DNA of 14,215 nucleotides from CAZVXI01 sp964631295. GTDB lineage: Bacteria; Planctomycetota; Phycisphaerae; Phycisphaerales; SM1A02. Positions within the stretch are counted from its first letter, which is position 1, and each line of letters begins with the position of its first letter. The notes under the pieces are model-generated. The model ran no database searches. It was given only the letters and a program-made list of their open reading frames with translations, and was not told the DNA's origin. Positions 5,806 through 12,471 of the stretch are shown in pieces. The stretch lies in the NCBI GenBank assembly GCA_964631295.1, contig CAZVXI010000072.1:1-14215 (forward strand). Direction: 5' to 3'. Both the position numbers and the translations under genes were made by a program.

Positions 5806-6663
5806 ATGCCGCATGCTTTGATCATCACAACTGCCGGGATCAACTGCGATCAGGAACTGGCGCGTGCCTTCGCGCTGGCCGGCGCAACGCCGGTGCATGT
5901 GCATCTCAACACGTTGATTGCTGATCCTGCTTTGATCGACAGCTACCACCTGATCGGCATGCCTGGCGGATTCAGTTATGGTGATGCCATCGCTGCCGGG
6001 CGCGTGATGGCCCAGCTGATGCGCCAGCATCTGTACCCGGCACTGGTCCGCGCAATCGAGCGTGGTGTGCCGATTTTCGCGCCGTGCAATGGATTCCAGA
6101 TTGCAGTTCAACTCGGGCTCTTGCCGGGACCGAATCCCGGCGATCCCTGGCCTGCCGAGCCGCCGCGCGCAAATGTCACACTGACTGACAATGCGTCCGC
6201 CCGATTTGTCGACTGCTGGTCGCGTGTCGACGTTCCCGCGAACACCCGGTGCATCTGGACGCAGGGGCTTTCATTCGATGCCGACACCGGCATGCTGCCG
6301 AGCGCACATGGTGAGGGGCGGTTCATCGCGACAGATGATGCCACACTCGATGCGCTTGAGTCGCGCGGGCAGATCGCCGTGCGGTATCAGCCGGAGGAAA
6401 ACCCCAACGGCTCGATGCGCGACGTCGCTGGTATTTGTGATGCAAGCGGGCTGGTGTTCGGCCTCATGCCGCACCCGGAGCGGTTTGTGCAATGGACGCA
6501 GCATCCGTTCTGGACCCGTCTGAATGATTCAACGCTGGAAGCTGAGCCCGTCGGGCTGCAGATGTTCCGTCGTGCGGTCGCGTACGTGCAGCGCGATGTC
6601 TCCATGCGAAACACGCCGAATACTGCTGTTGCCAGCCTCGGCAGCGCAGTACCATTGCAATGA
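5806..6663 (+). CDS. purQ: phosphoribosylformylglycinamidine synthase subunit PurQ (glutaminase)
   Basis: PurQ is the class I glutamine amidotransferase subunit of FGAM synthase, step 4 of purine biosynthesis. It releases ammonia from glutamine for PurL, with PurS as bridge, in the cytoplasm. The triad is visible: nucleophile Cys94 in FAPCNGFQIAVQLGLLPG, then His223 and Glu225 in GLMPHPER. Other family blocks are ITTAGINCDQE at the N-terminus, GMPGGFSYGD (51-60) at the oxyanion region, SAHGEGRF (166-173) and YQPEENPNGSMRDVAGI. At 285 residues it is longer than the compact Bacillus-type PurQ (about 227), with additions before the HGEGRF block and at the C-terminus.

purL and purS are not in the window. 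The stop overlaps the next gene as ATGA, so this housekeeping gene heads a unit with membrane proteins of unknown role. Confidence 0.95.
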   Translation: MPHALIITTAGINCDQELARAFALAGATPVHVHLNTLIADPALIDSYHLIGMPGGFSYGDAIAAGRVMAQLMRQHLYPALVRAIERGVPIFAPCNGFQIAVQLGLLPGPNPGDPWPAEPPRANVTLTDNASARFVDCWSRVDVPANTRCIWTQGLSFDADTGMLPSAHGEGRFIATDDATLDALESRGQIAVRYQPEENPNGSMRDVAGICDASGLVFGLMPHPERFVQWTQHPFWTRLNDSTLEAEPVGLQMFRRAVAYVQRDVSMRNTPNTAVASLGSAVPLQ

Positions 6664-7784
6664 TGTCGGGGTTCTTATCTGAGAAATACCTGAGATACCG
6701 TGGGGCGGCTGAGTACGGCACCGTTGATGAAGATGTGCCGTGTCCGAACTGCGGCTACAACCTGCGTGGCCTGCCGGCCGGGCGCACCTGCCCCGAATGC
6801 GGCGGCGAGACGCTGGACGCTCTTGGTTCGAAGGGACACCGCCCGCTCGTCGATGCGCTGCTGCACGGTGATGAGTCGGCGCGCAGCCGATGGAAAATCG
6901 GCCTCACCCTCGCATTGCTTGTCATTGTTTCGGCAGTGGCGGCGCGTATGGCGATGTTCGGAGTTGGATTCAGTGGTTTCACAACCGAAATCCAGATGAC
7001 CTACTTCGCGTTTGGCGCAGCACTGTGCGTTGTGTGGCTGATTGCAGTGTTCATGGTGTTGCCCGGGACGCTCGTCGTGCACTGGCCCTGGATGCGCAAC
7101 TGGCGCTGGGCTGTGCTTGTCACGCAGGTGTTCTGGCTGGTCGGCTATGGGGCGATGTTTCTGAAGATCAACGCCGGGCCGGGTAACACGGCAGACATTT
7201 GGAACCTCATGCAACTCGGCTCGCGCGGCATCGCCGGCGTCGGGTTTATCATCTTCGGGTTCCTGATGACGTATGTCGCGGAAGAAGCGGAGCTGGAGCC
7301 CGCCTGGCAACGGCTCAATACCGCTTCATGGCTGTTGCCGATCCCGACGTTACTCGCCACACTCTTCCCGCCCTCAATTCCCTGGATTGCGCTGGTCGCT
7401 CTCGCGTTCATCCTCATCTGGTGGGGGTGGATGCTGATGTTCTTCACACTTGGGCTGTGGCAGATGCGACAACACGTTGCATGGGGGATGCGGCACACGA
7501 TCAGCGGCACGCAGCGCATGCAACGGGTTGAGGAGAAGCGCGCCCAGATGGACGCGCAGGTTGCAGCAACAGTCAGGCCGATTCGCGGCAAGCCGGTGGC
7601 CCAGCCGGTCGCTCAGACTGCAACCGCGCGCACACCGCCTGCCACGCGTTCCAATATGCATGATGACGATGATGTGATTCCACTTGCAGGCGATGAACCA
7701 GACAGTACAAAGCCCACGCGCGACACACCCATCTCCGATCGAACGCCTCCGCGCGCACCAGGTACATCGCTCTGGGATGTCTGA
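6660..7784 (+). CDS. zinc-ribbon membrane protein, planctomycete type (copy A)
   Basis: This 374-residue protein has three parts. An N-terminal zinc ribbon, CPNCGYNLRGLPAGRTCPEC (Cys28, 31, 44, 47), is followed by about six hydrophobic helices (roughly 79-100, 114-141, 149-167, 190-207 and a long pair 228-270). A hydrophilic tail of about 100 residues is rich in Gln, Thr, Pro and Asp. The YNLRGLP ribbon is one I associate with many planctomycete membrane proteins whose function is not known. The ribbon should be on the cytoplasmic side.

ATG 6660 overlaps the purQ stop (ATGA), so translation is coupled. Copy B downstream has the same plan and is probably a diverged duplicate. No enzymatic motif was found. 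Confidence 0.85.
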   Translation: MMSGFLSEKYLRYRGAAEYGTVDEDVPCPNCGYNLRGLPAGRTCPECGGETLDALGSKGHRPLVDALLHGDESARSRWKIGLTLALLVIVSAVAARMAMFGVGFSGFTTEIQMTYFAFGAALCVVWLIAVFMVLPGTLVVHWPWMRNWRWAVLVTQVFWLVGYGAMFLKINAGPGNTADIWNLMQLGSRGIAGVGFIIFGFLMTYVAEEAELEPAWQRLNTASWLLPIPTLLATLFPPSIPWIALVALAFILIWWGWMLMFFTLGLWQMRQHVAWGMRHTISGTQRMQRVEEKRAQMDAQVAATVRPIRGKPVAQPVAQTATARTPPATRSNMHDDDDVIPLAGDEPDSTKPTRDTPISDRTPPRAPGTSLWDV

Positions 7785-7841
7785 GAATGCTGGCCCGCAA
7801 GAGCTGCCGCGCACGTGCAGAGCCACCTACGATCACAGCGC

Positions 7842-8945
7842 ATGGGCGGCATCTCCGAACATCATCTGAGATCGATGGCGGGCGGCGATGACCGCAGAGT
7901 TCAGGGCGAACGCCGCTGCGTCTCGTGCGATTACAACCTGCACGGCATCCCGCTGACTGGACGATGCCCGGAGTGCGGCACGCCCATCCGCACGGACCAG
8001 ACTATTGAAGATGTCCTCTCGCAGATGCCGGTGTTCGTCATCCGCAGGTTCAGCTATGCATCGATCGCAGCGGCTGGATGTGTGGTACTTGCATTGGCGA
8101 CGCAGTTCGGCATGTGGGTAGAGTCCTTCCCGTTGTGGTTCGGGCCGGGTGTACTCGTCGGCCTGTCGATGATCTGGGTGTGTTGTGTCGTCGCGATCAC
8201 GCCGGCCATGAACATCCCGCAGGCGATCCGGCGTGGCTTCAAGCGAGGCGGCAGGATTCGGCTTGTTACCCGTCTACTGCAACTTGGATGGTTCCTTGCC
8301 GCCGGGTGTTTCTTTACCAGTGAAATCTACACGATCCCCGCGAAGACACAGCCATGGCTCGACGGCGGGATGACAGTTGGTTTCGTCACCGGAATCGCCG
8401 GGCTTGTGTTCCTGTCAATCATGCTCGAACGGCTGGCCGAATGGGCACGCGATGATTCGGCAGAGTCGCTTTTCAACTGGTGCACGTGGGGGATTCCGAT
8501 CGCCACGATTGTGATACAGGTCAACGCCCCGTTCGCGGTGATCAACCTTGCGCTGACGATCGCTTGGAGCGCGATGCTGTTGCTCTTTGCGGCAGCGGTG
8601 GTGATGCTCAGTCGATCGGTCACGCTGTCGATTCTGCATGCAATGGAGTATCAACAGATCGACACGCGCCGCTTTGAACGGCAGAAGAACTACGAGCGTG
8701 AGATCAGCGAGACCGTTCACCAGGTTGATCAGGCCGAGCGGGAAGCCGCTGAGAAACGACAGCGCAAGCGACTGGAAATGCTCAAGCGCATTCACGCACA
8801 GCGCGGCGGATCGCCGGACGTTACGCCAGTGAATCTTGACGCCGGTGATCAACCCCCGCCGACACCACGCGTGCGCGGCGATGGACGTCTACCACGACCG
8901 GGAACAGGCAATGGCAACTCGGGAAAGGGAAGTAAGAAGAAATGA
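7842..8945 (+). CDS. zinc-ribbon membrane protein, planctomycete type (copy B)
   Basis: From ATG 7842 this is 367 residues. It has an N-terminal zinc ribbon CVSCDYNLHGIPLTGRCPEC (Cys26, 29, 42, 45), then five to six hydrophobic helices, then a charged coiled-coil-like tail (RRFERQKNYEREISET...EREAAEKRQRKR) and a basic, Pro/Gly-rich end finishing GSKKK. The overall plan matches copy A, but sequence identity looks low outside the ribbon.

The start is uncertain. GTG 7815 and ATG 7875 are also in frame and none has a strong ribosome site. ATG 7842 puts the first ribbon Cys at residue 26, close to residue 28 in copy A, and TACGAT lies 8 bases before it. The stop overlaps the oxidoreductase start as ATGA. 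Function unknown. Confidence 0.8.
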   Translation: MGGISEHHLRSMAGGDDRRVQGERRCVSCDYNLHGIPLTGRCPECGTPIRTDQTIEDVLSQMPVFVIRRFSYASIAAAGCVVLALATQFGMWVESFPLWFGPGVLVGLSMIWVCCVVAITPAMNIPQAIRRGFKRGGRIRLVTRLLQLGWFLAAGCFFTSEIYTIPAKTQPWLDGGMTVGFVTGIAGLVFLSIMLERLAEWARDDSAESLFNWCTWGIPIATIVIQVNAPFAVINLALTIAWSAMLLLFAAAVVMLSRSVTLSILHAMEYQQIDTRRFERQKNYEREISETVHQVDQAEREAAEKRQRKRLEMLKRIHAQRGGSPDVTPVNLDAGDQPPPTPRVRGDGRLPRPGTGNGNSGKGSKKK

Positions 8946-9973
8946 GCAGTGAACCGTTGAAGTGTGGTGTTGTCGGCGTCGGTCGCATGGGTCGGCATCA
9001 TGCACGCGTGTATGCCCAACATCCCCAGGCCGACTTACTTGGCGTCGTCGATCACGATCCGCAACGATGTGAGGACATCACCAGTGAGTGGGGCGGGGAG
9101 CGATATGAATCCGTACAGGCCCTCATTGATGCAGGCGTGCAGGCGGTAACGATCGCCACACCGACGATTCATCATCGTGAGGCAGCCGAGCAGTTGCTGG
9201 AAGCCGGCGTTGCCTGCCTGATCGAAAAGCCGCTCGCGCCCGATGTGGCGGAGGCGGAGGCAATCGCCGATGCTGCGCGACGGCATGAATCGGTGTTGCA
9301 GGTGGGGCATATCGTGCGATATGACCCGGTGATGGTCGCCATGCAGAAGCTCAAGGGCATCACGCCACGTTTCATCGAGGTGGATCGCATCAGCCCGATG
9401 ACGTTTCGCAGCGTGGATGTCGGCGTCGTGCTGGACATGATGATCCACGACATCGATCTGCTGATGATGCTTGTTGGTTCCGAGCCCGAAGAGATTCACG
9501 CCAATGCAGTGTGCGTGATGGGCGAAGCCGAGGACGTGTGCAACGCGCGACTGACCTTCCCCCCGGGGCCGGACGGCGTGCGCTGCGTTGCCAACGTAAC
9601 GGCAAGCCGACTCGCCCTCAAGACAGAACGTAAGTTGCGGCTGATCAGCGAAGATACGTATGTGTCAGCCGACTTCGTTGAGCGGAAGGGAACCGTGGTG
9701 CGCAAGACCGCCAACGAGCAGACACTCGCGGAAGTTCGCGAACGGCTCAAGCACGGCGAAGACCTGTCGAGTGTGAACTATCTGGAACTCGTGAGCGTGG
9801 ATGAACTCGACGTGGGCGATGGTGAACCGCTGCGCCTGCAGATTGACGACTTCCTCGATTGTGTACAACGCGGTGTTCGGCCTCGTGTCGATGCAGATGC
9901 CGGGTTTGCCGCCGTCCGCACTGCAGAGCGGATCGTCGAGGCTGCTCGCGCTGCGGGCGCACGCATGGTGTAA
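8942..9973 (+). CDS. Gfo/Idh/MocA-family NAD(P)-dependent oxidoreductase
   Basis: This 343-residue cytoplasmic dehydrogenase has an N-terminal Rossmann fold with GVGRMG (12-17), followed by VVDHDP (35-40), whose Asp suggests preference for NAD(H). The family signature EKPLA (95-99) supplies the catalytic Lys. VGHIVRYDP (121-129) and MIHDIDL (167-173) mark the start of the C-terminal alpha/beta domain and its catalytic His/Asp. Members oxidise or reduce sugars, inositols, UDP-sugars or biliverdin. The compact HDIDL form resembles sugar or UDP-sugar dehydrogenases, but the substrate is not determinable here.

ATG 8942 overlaps the previous stop (ATGA), and GGGAAG-type purine runs just upstream can bind the ribosome. 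It is one of two genes here ending in TAA. Confidence 0.9.
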   Translation: MSSEPLKCGVVGVGRMGRHHARVYAQHPQADLLGVVDHDPQRCEDITSEWGGERYESVQALIDAGVQAVTIATPTIHHREAAEQLLEAGVACLIEKPLAPDVAEAEAIADAARRHESVLQVGHIVRYDPVMVAMQKLKGITPRFIEVDRISPMTFRSVDVGVVLDMMIHDIDLLMMLVGSEPEEIHANAVCVMGEAEDVCNARLTFPPGPDGVRCVANVTASRLALKTERKLRLISEDTYVSADFVERKGTVVRKTANEQTLAEVRERLKHGEDLSSVNYLELVSVDELDVGDGEPLRLQIDDFLDCVQRGVRPRVDADAGFAAVRTAERIVEAARAAGARMV

Positions 9974-10042
9974 CCGGTTCGTATGCGGGCTATCTGCTGA
10001 CCGTGTGTGCCTTGCTCGTGTGTTGCTTCAAGGTCATCCGCA

Positions 10043-10063
10043 GCCGCGGCCGCCGCTCGCGGC
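10043..10063. terminator. GC-rich hairpin between convergent genes
   Basis: GCCGCG (10043-10048) pairs with CGCGGC (10058-10063) across a 9-base loop. It lies in the 96-base gap where the oxidoreductase and the small basic gene converge, so it could end both transcripts. There is no T-run on either side, so it is not a classic intrinsic terminator, and GC-rich sequence forms such hairpins easily. Confidence 0.3.
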
Positions 10064-10069
10064 GCAGTG

Positions 10070-10309
10070 TCAATCGCGTTTCGTTTCTTCGTTCTCTCGC
10101 GCGTTCGGCCCATTGCCATCGGTGTATTCGATCTCATCGATCGTCGTGCGCCGAAGAATCATGTTGCCTTCGCGGCGCTCCTCAGTCTCACGATTGACTT
10201 CGACCTTGCGGCCTTTGCCCTTCGCCGGATCGGACTTGACGCCCCTGGTAATGTGACCGAAGAACTCGCCGAGATTCCGCATGAGCGATTTGTTCTGTCG
10301 CTTCGCCAT
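10070..10309 (-). CDS. small basic hypothetical protein (79 residues)
   Basis: From ATG 10309 the product reads MAKRQNKSLMRNLGEFFGHI and continues as a Lys/Arg/Glu-rich chain with GNMILRRTTIDEIEY near residues 49-63 and an acidic/basic end. I do not recognise a domain. The well-formed start, ordered amphipathic content and placement just downstream of nuoE on the same strand make it a likely real gene. There is no signal peptide or membrane helix, so it should be cytoplasmic.

A longer reading from 10351 adds 14 residues, but TATCAT (10323-10318) lies 8 bases before ATG 10309, which favours the shorter form and a near-leaderless mRNA. It could be transcribed on its own or by read-through from nuoE, which ends 94 bases upstream. 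Confidence 0.6.
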   Translation of the reverse strand: MAKRQNKSLMRNLGEFFGHITRGVKSDPAKGKGRKVEVNRETEERREGNMILRRTTIDEIEYTDGNGPNARENEETKRD

Positions 10310-10317
10310 TGCCCTGT

Positions 10318-10323
10318 ATGATA
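10318..10323 (-). promoter_or_regulatory. -10-like TATCAT just before the small basic gene
   Basis: On the minus strand TATCAT is followed by ACAGGGCA and then ATG. A start seven bases after the hexamer would fall two bases before the ATG. No good -35 was found at 15-19 bases. AGGG lies only two bases before the ATG, too close to be a normal ribosome site. Confidence 0.35.
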
Positions 10324-10403
10324 CGCGGGCGACGATCATATCTCGATTCAACAGATGACCGCCTCGAAACGAGAACTCTTGCTCTTCGTGAAGCGTCGAC
10401 GCA

Positions 10404-10931
10404 TTACTTCCGATGCTGTGCGATCAGTTCATCCACGCGTTCGATCGTCAGGCTTTCGTGCAGCGTCTCGCCGAACAGGGCGACCGGCGCAGTGTCGCAT
10501 GAGCCAAGGCACTCGAGTTCCAGCAGCGTGAACAGGCCGTCATCGGTGGTTTCGTGCGGCTCGATGTTCAGAACATCGCGCAGGTGATCGAGAATCGCCT
10601 GATGGCCGCACACTTCGCACGCCATCGACTGGCACACCGCAATCACGCACTTGCCCACCGGCTCGGTGAAGAAGTCTTCATAGAACGTGACGGTGTCCAT
10701 GACATCGCCGGGCGTGATGTCGAGGAACTGGGCGATCTCGTACATCGCCTGCGCGGGGATATAGCCATGCTCGTGCTGCACATCATGCAAGATCATCATC
10801 AGCGCGCCGTGCGAGGTCGCGTAGCGGGGCAGCAGGTCTTTCGTCCAGCGGTCCTTCATGGCCTTACTCAGCCAGGGTTTGTCGCGCTGCTCGTAGTTGG
10901 TTTGCGTGGAGTCTTTGGTGATCCAGGACAT
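10404..10931 (-). CDS. nuoE: NADH-quinone oxidoreductase subunit E
   Basis: NuoE is the thioredoxin-like [2Fe-2S] subunit of the peripheral NADH dehydrogenase arm of complex I; with NuoF and NuoG it passes electrons from NADH. The protein is 175 residues, typical for the family. The N-terminal helical part (ATSHGALMMILHDVQHEHGYIP) leads to the thioredoxin fold. The cluster N1a ligands are present: Cys100 and Cys105 in CQSMAC, then Cys141 and Cys145 in ECLGSCD. DVMDTVTFYEDF is the family's DV..V.TFY block.

It lies 63 bases after nuoD on the same strand, and nuoF, its usual neighbour, does not follow. The ATG at 10931 has GAGGTGAGGG somewhat far upstream. Confidence 0.95.
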   Translation of the reverse strand: MSWITKDSTQTNYEQRDKPWLSKAMKDRWTKDLLPRYATSHGALMMILHDVQHEHGYIPAQAMYEIAQFLDITPGDVMDTVTFYEDFFTEPVGKCVIAVCQSMACEVCGHQAILDHLRDVLNIEPHETTDDGLFTLLELECLGSCDTAPVALFGETLHESLTIERVDELIAQHRK

Positions 10932-10957
10932 TGTGCTGTTCTTACCCTCACCTCAAA

Positions 10958-10980
10958 CCCTCCCCCGCAGGGAGAGAGGG
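10958..10980. repeat. C/G-rich inverted repeat in the nuoD-nuoE gap
   Basis: CCCTC-CCCC (10958-10966) and GGG-AGA-GAGGG (10970-10980) face each other across a three-base loop. Five outer pairs (CCCTC/GAGGG) and about three inner pairs are separated by a small bulge. Such pyrimidine/purine hairpins recur as dispersed intergenic repeats in other bacteria. Here it lies in the short gap of a nuo operon and could process or attenuate the mRNA between nuoD and nuoE. Only one copy was noticed in this window. Confidence 0.5.
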
Positions 10981-10994
10981 GACAAAGACCGCGC

Positions 10995-12284
10995 TCAGCG
11001 GTCGAGTTCCGCTGCAATCACATTGATCGAACCCAGCACGGCAACGAGGTCGGCAAGCTGATGGCCTTCCAGCATCTTCGAGAATGCCTGGAAGTTGATG
11101 AAGATCGGCGGTCGCGTGGATGCGCGCCACGGATGCTTCGTGCCGTCCGCGACAATGTAATATCCGAGTTCGCCGTTGGGTCCTTCAATGGCCGCATAGC
11201 ATTCGCCGACGGGCACATCCCAGCCGCGGTTCGTCATGAATATCTCGAACTGCTGGATCGTGCCCTCGATCGAGCCGTAAACATCACCTTTCGGCGGAAT
11301 GCGCACCTTGCCGTCCGCTGCGGTGTCGACCGGGCCGGGCTTGAGTTGCCCGATCAACTGGTCGATGATCCGCCGCGACTGCTTCACTTCCTCAAGCCGC
11401 ACGAGGTAGCGTGCGTAGCAGTCGCCATCGGTTGCGATTGGCACGGAGAAGTCGACTGCCTCGGCACCTTCGCCATCCCAGTTGTCTGCATAGCACAGAT
11501 AGGGCCGATCCTTGCGCAGGTCGCGTTTTACACCCGACGCCCGGGCCAACGGCCCGACGATTGACCACGCGATGGCATCCTCTTCGCTCATCACGCCCAC
11601 GCCCTGCACACGGTCGATGAAGATTCGATTGCGGTTGAGCAGTGTCTCGATGTCCTTGATCGCGACGGGCAGTTTCTCATCAATGAACGTGCGCACCATG
11701 CGCTTGAACACTTCATCATCTGGAATATCACGCATGAGCCCGCCGACTCGCGTGTAATCCGGGTGGAAGCGCTGCCCGGACACATAGTCGAGGATGTCGT
11801 AGATACTCTCGCGCTGGTTGAAGCCGTACAGAAACGCCGTGAACGCGCCGAGGTCGAGCCCGGCTGCGCCAATCGTCAGCAAGTGATTCTGAAGCCGCCC
11901 GAGTTCACACAGAATCGTGCGGATCACCTTGCAACGTGGCGTGAGCTCGATATCAAACAGTGTCTCCACCGCATGATGCCAGGCGATGTCGTTCACGATC
12001 GGGCTCGAATAATCCATCCGGCTGATCGTGCAGACATACTGGTTGTAATCGTGGTGCTCGCCGAGCTTCTCGAAGCCCGAATGCAGGTAGCCGATGTGCG
12101 GCGTGCATCGCACAATCCGCTCGCCGTCGAGTTCCAGCACCATGCGCAGCGTGGTATGCGTGGCCGGGTGCTGCGGGCCGAAGTTCAGGATCCATCGGTC
12201 GCCTGCGTCGACGCGATCCTCGAGATACTCGGTGGTCTCGACATCAACGTCGAAACCCTGGTCTGGCTGGAGCGTGTAGGGCAT
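10995..12284 (-). CDS. nuoD: NADH-quinone oxidoreductase subunit D (49-kDa homologue)
   Basis: NuoD lines the quinone-binding cavity of complex I with NuoB, at the junction of the peripheral and membrane arms. From ATG 12284 it is 429 residues, a normal family length. Signature blocks run in order: NFGPQHPATHTT (34-45, with the quinone-site His), IGYLHSGFEKLGE (64-76), YNQYVCTISRMDY (80-92), CELGRLQNHL, RVGGLMRDIP, GVGVMSEEDA, EGPNGELGYYIVADG and the C-terminal GSINVIAAELDR. The usual THG of the first block is THT.

An upstream in-frame extension to 12350 exists but has no family similarity; ATG 12284 has AAGG 8 bases upstream. It is divergent from the ABC permease and followed by nuoE. nuoC and nuoB are not next to it. 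Confidence 0.96.
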   Translation of the reverse strand: MPYTLQPDQGFDVDVETTEYLEDRVDAGDRWILNFGPQHPATHTTLRMVLELDGERIVRCTPHIGYLHSGFEKLGEHHDYNQYVCTISRMDYSSPIVNDIAWHHAVETLFDIELTPRCKVIRTILCELGRLQNHLLTIGAAGLDLGAFTAFLYGFNQRESIYDILDYVSGQRFHPDYTRVGGLMRDIPDDEVFKRMVRTFIDEKLPVAIKDIETLLNRNRIFIDRVQGVGVMSEEDAIAWSIVGPLARASGVKRDLRKDRPYLCYADNWDGEGAEAVDFSVPIATDGDCYARYLVRLEEVKQSRRIIDQLIGQLKPGPVDTAADGKVRIPPKGDVYGSIEGTIQQFEIFMTNRGWDVPVGECYAAIEGPNGELGYYIVADGTKHPWRASTRPPIFINFQAFSKMLEGHQLADLVAVLGSINVIAAELDR

Positions 12285-12361
12285 GGGTCGCCTTCGGCAC
12301 GGATCGGACCACGAACGACCGACCTCCGGTCCATCCGTGACGGATTTCACAAACAGTTCTG

Positions 12362-12367
12362 ATTATA
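12362..12367 (-). promoter_or_regulatory. nuoD: consensus -10 (TATAAT) for nuoD
   Basis: A perfect TATAAT lies on the minus strand 77 bases before the nuoD ATG, giving a likely transcript start near 12355 and a leader of about 70 bases. The nearest -35-like hexamer is TTCGCC at a long spacing of about 19, so the promoter is probably weak or activator-assisted. Confidence 0.5.
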
Positions 12368-12434
12368 GGGATGGCGGCGGGACGCGGGCGAACATCCCCC
12401 TTGAAAGTCTCCCGAGAAGCCGCCGAAACCCGCA

Positions 12435-12463
12435 TTCACGCTTCCCTCAAACCCGACTACACT
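12435..12463 (+). promoter_or_regulatory. promoter of the ABC permease gene
   Basis: TTCACG (12435-12440), 17 bases, then TACACT (12458-12463) form a 4/6 and 4/6 match at ideal spacing. The expected start is near 12470, two bases before ATG 12472. No Shine-Dalgarno sequence precedes that ATG, so a leaderless or near-leaderless mRNA is likely. Confidence 0.5.
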
Positions 12464-12471
12464 GCCCGCCA

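Noticed and set aside
10554..11564. Plus-strand ORF of 336 codons opposite nuoE and nuoD
   Set aside because: It spans two genes with full catalytic or cofactor motifs on the other strand, and its own translation shows no domain and low-complexity His/Arg/Val content.
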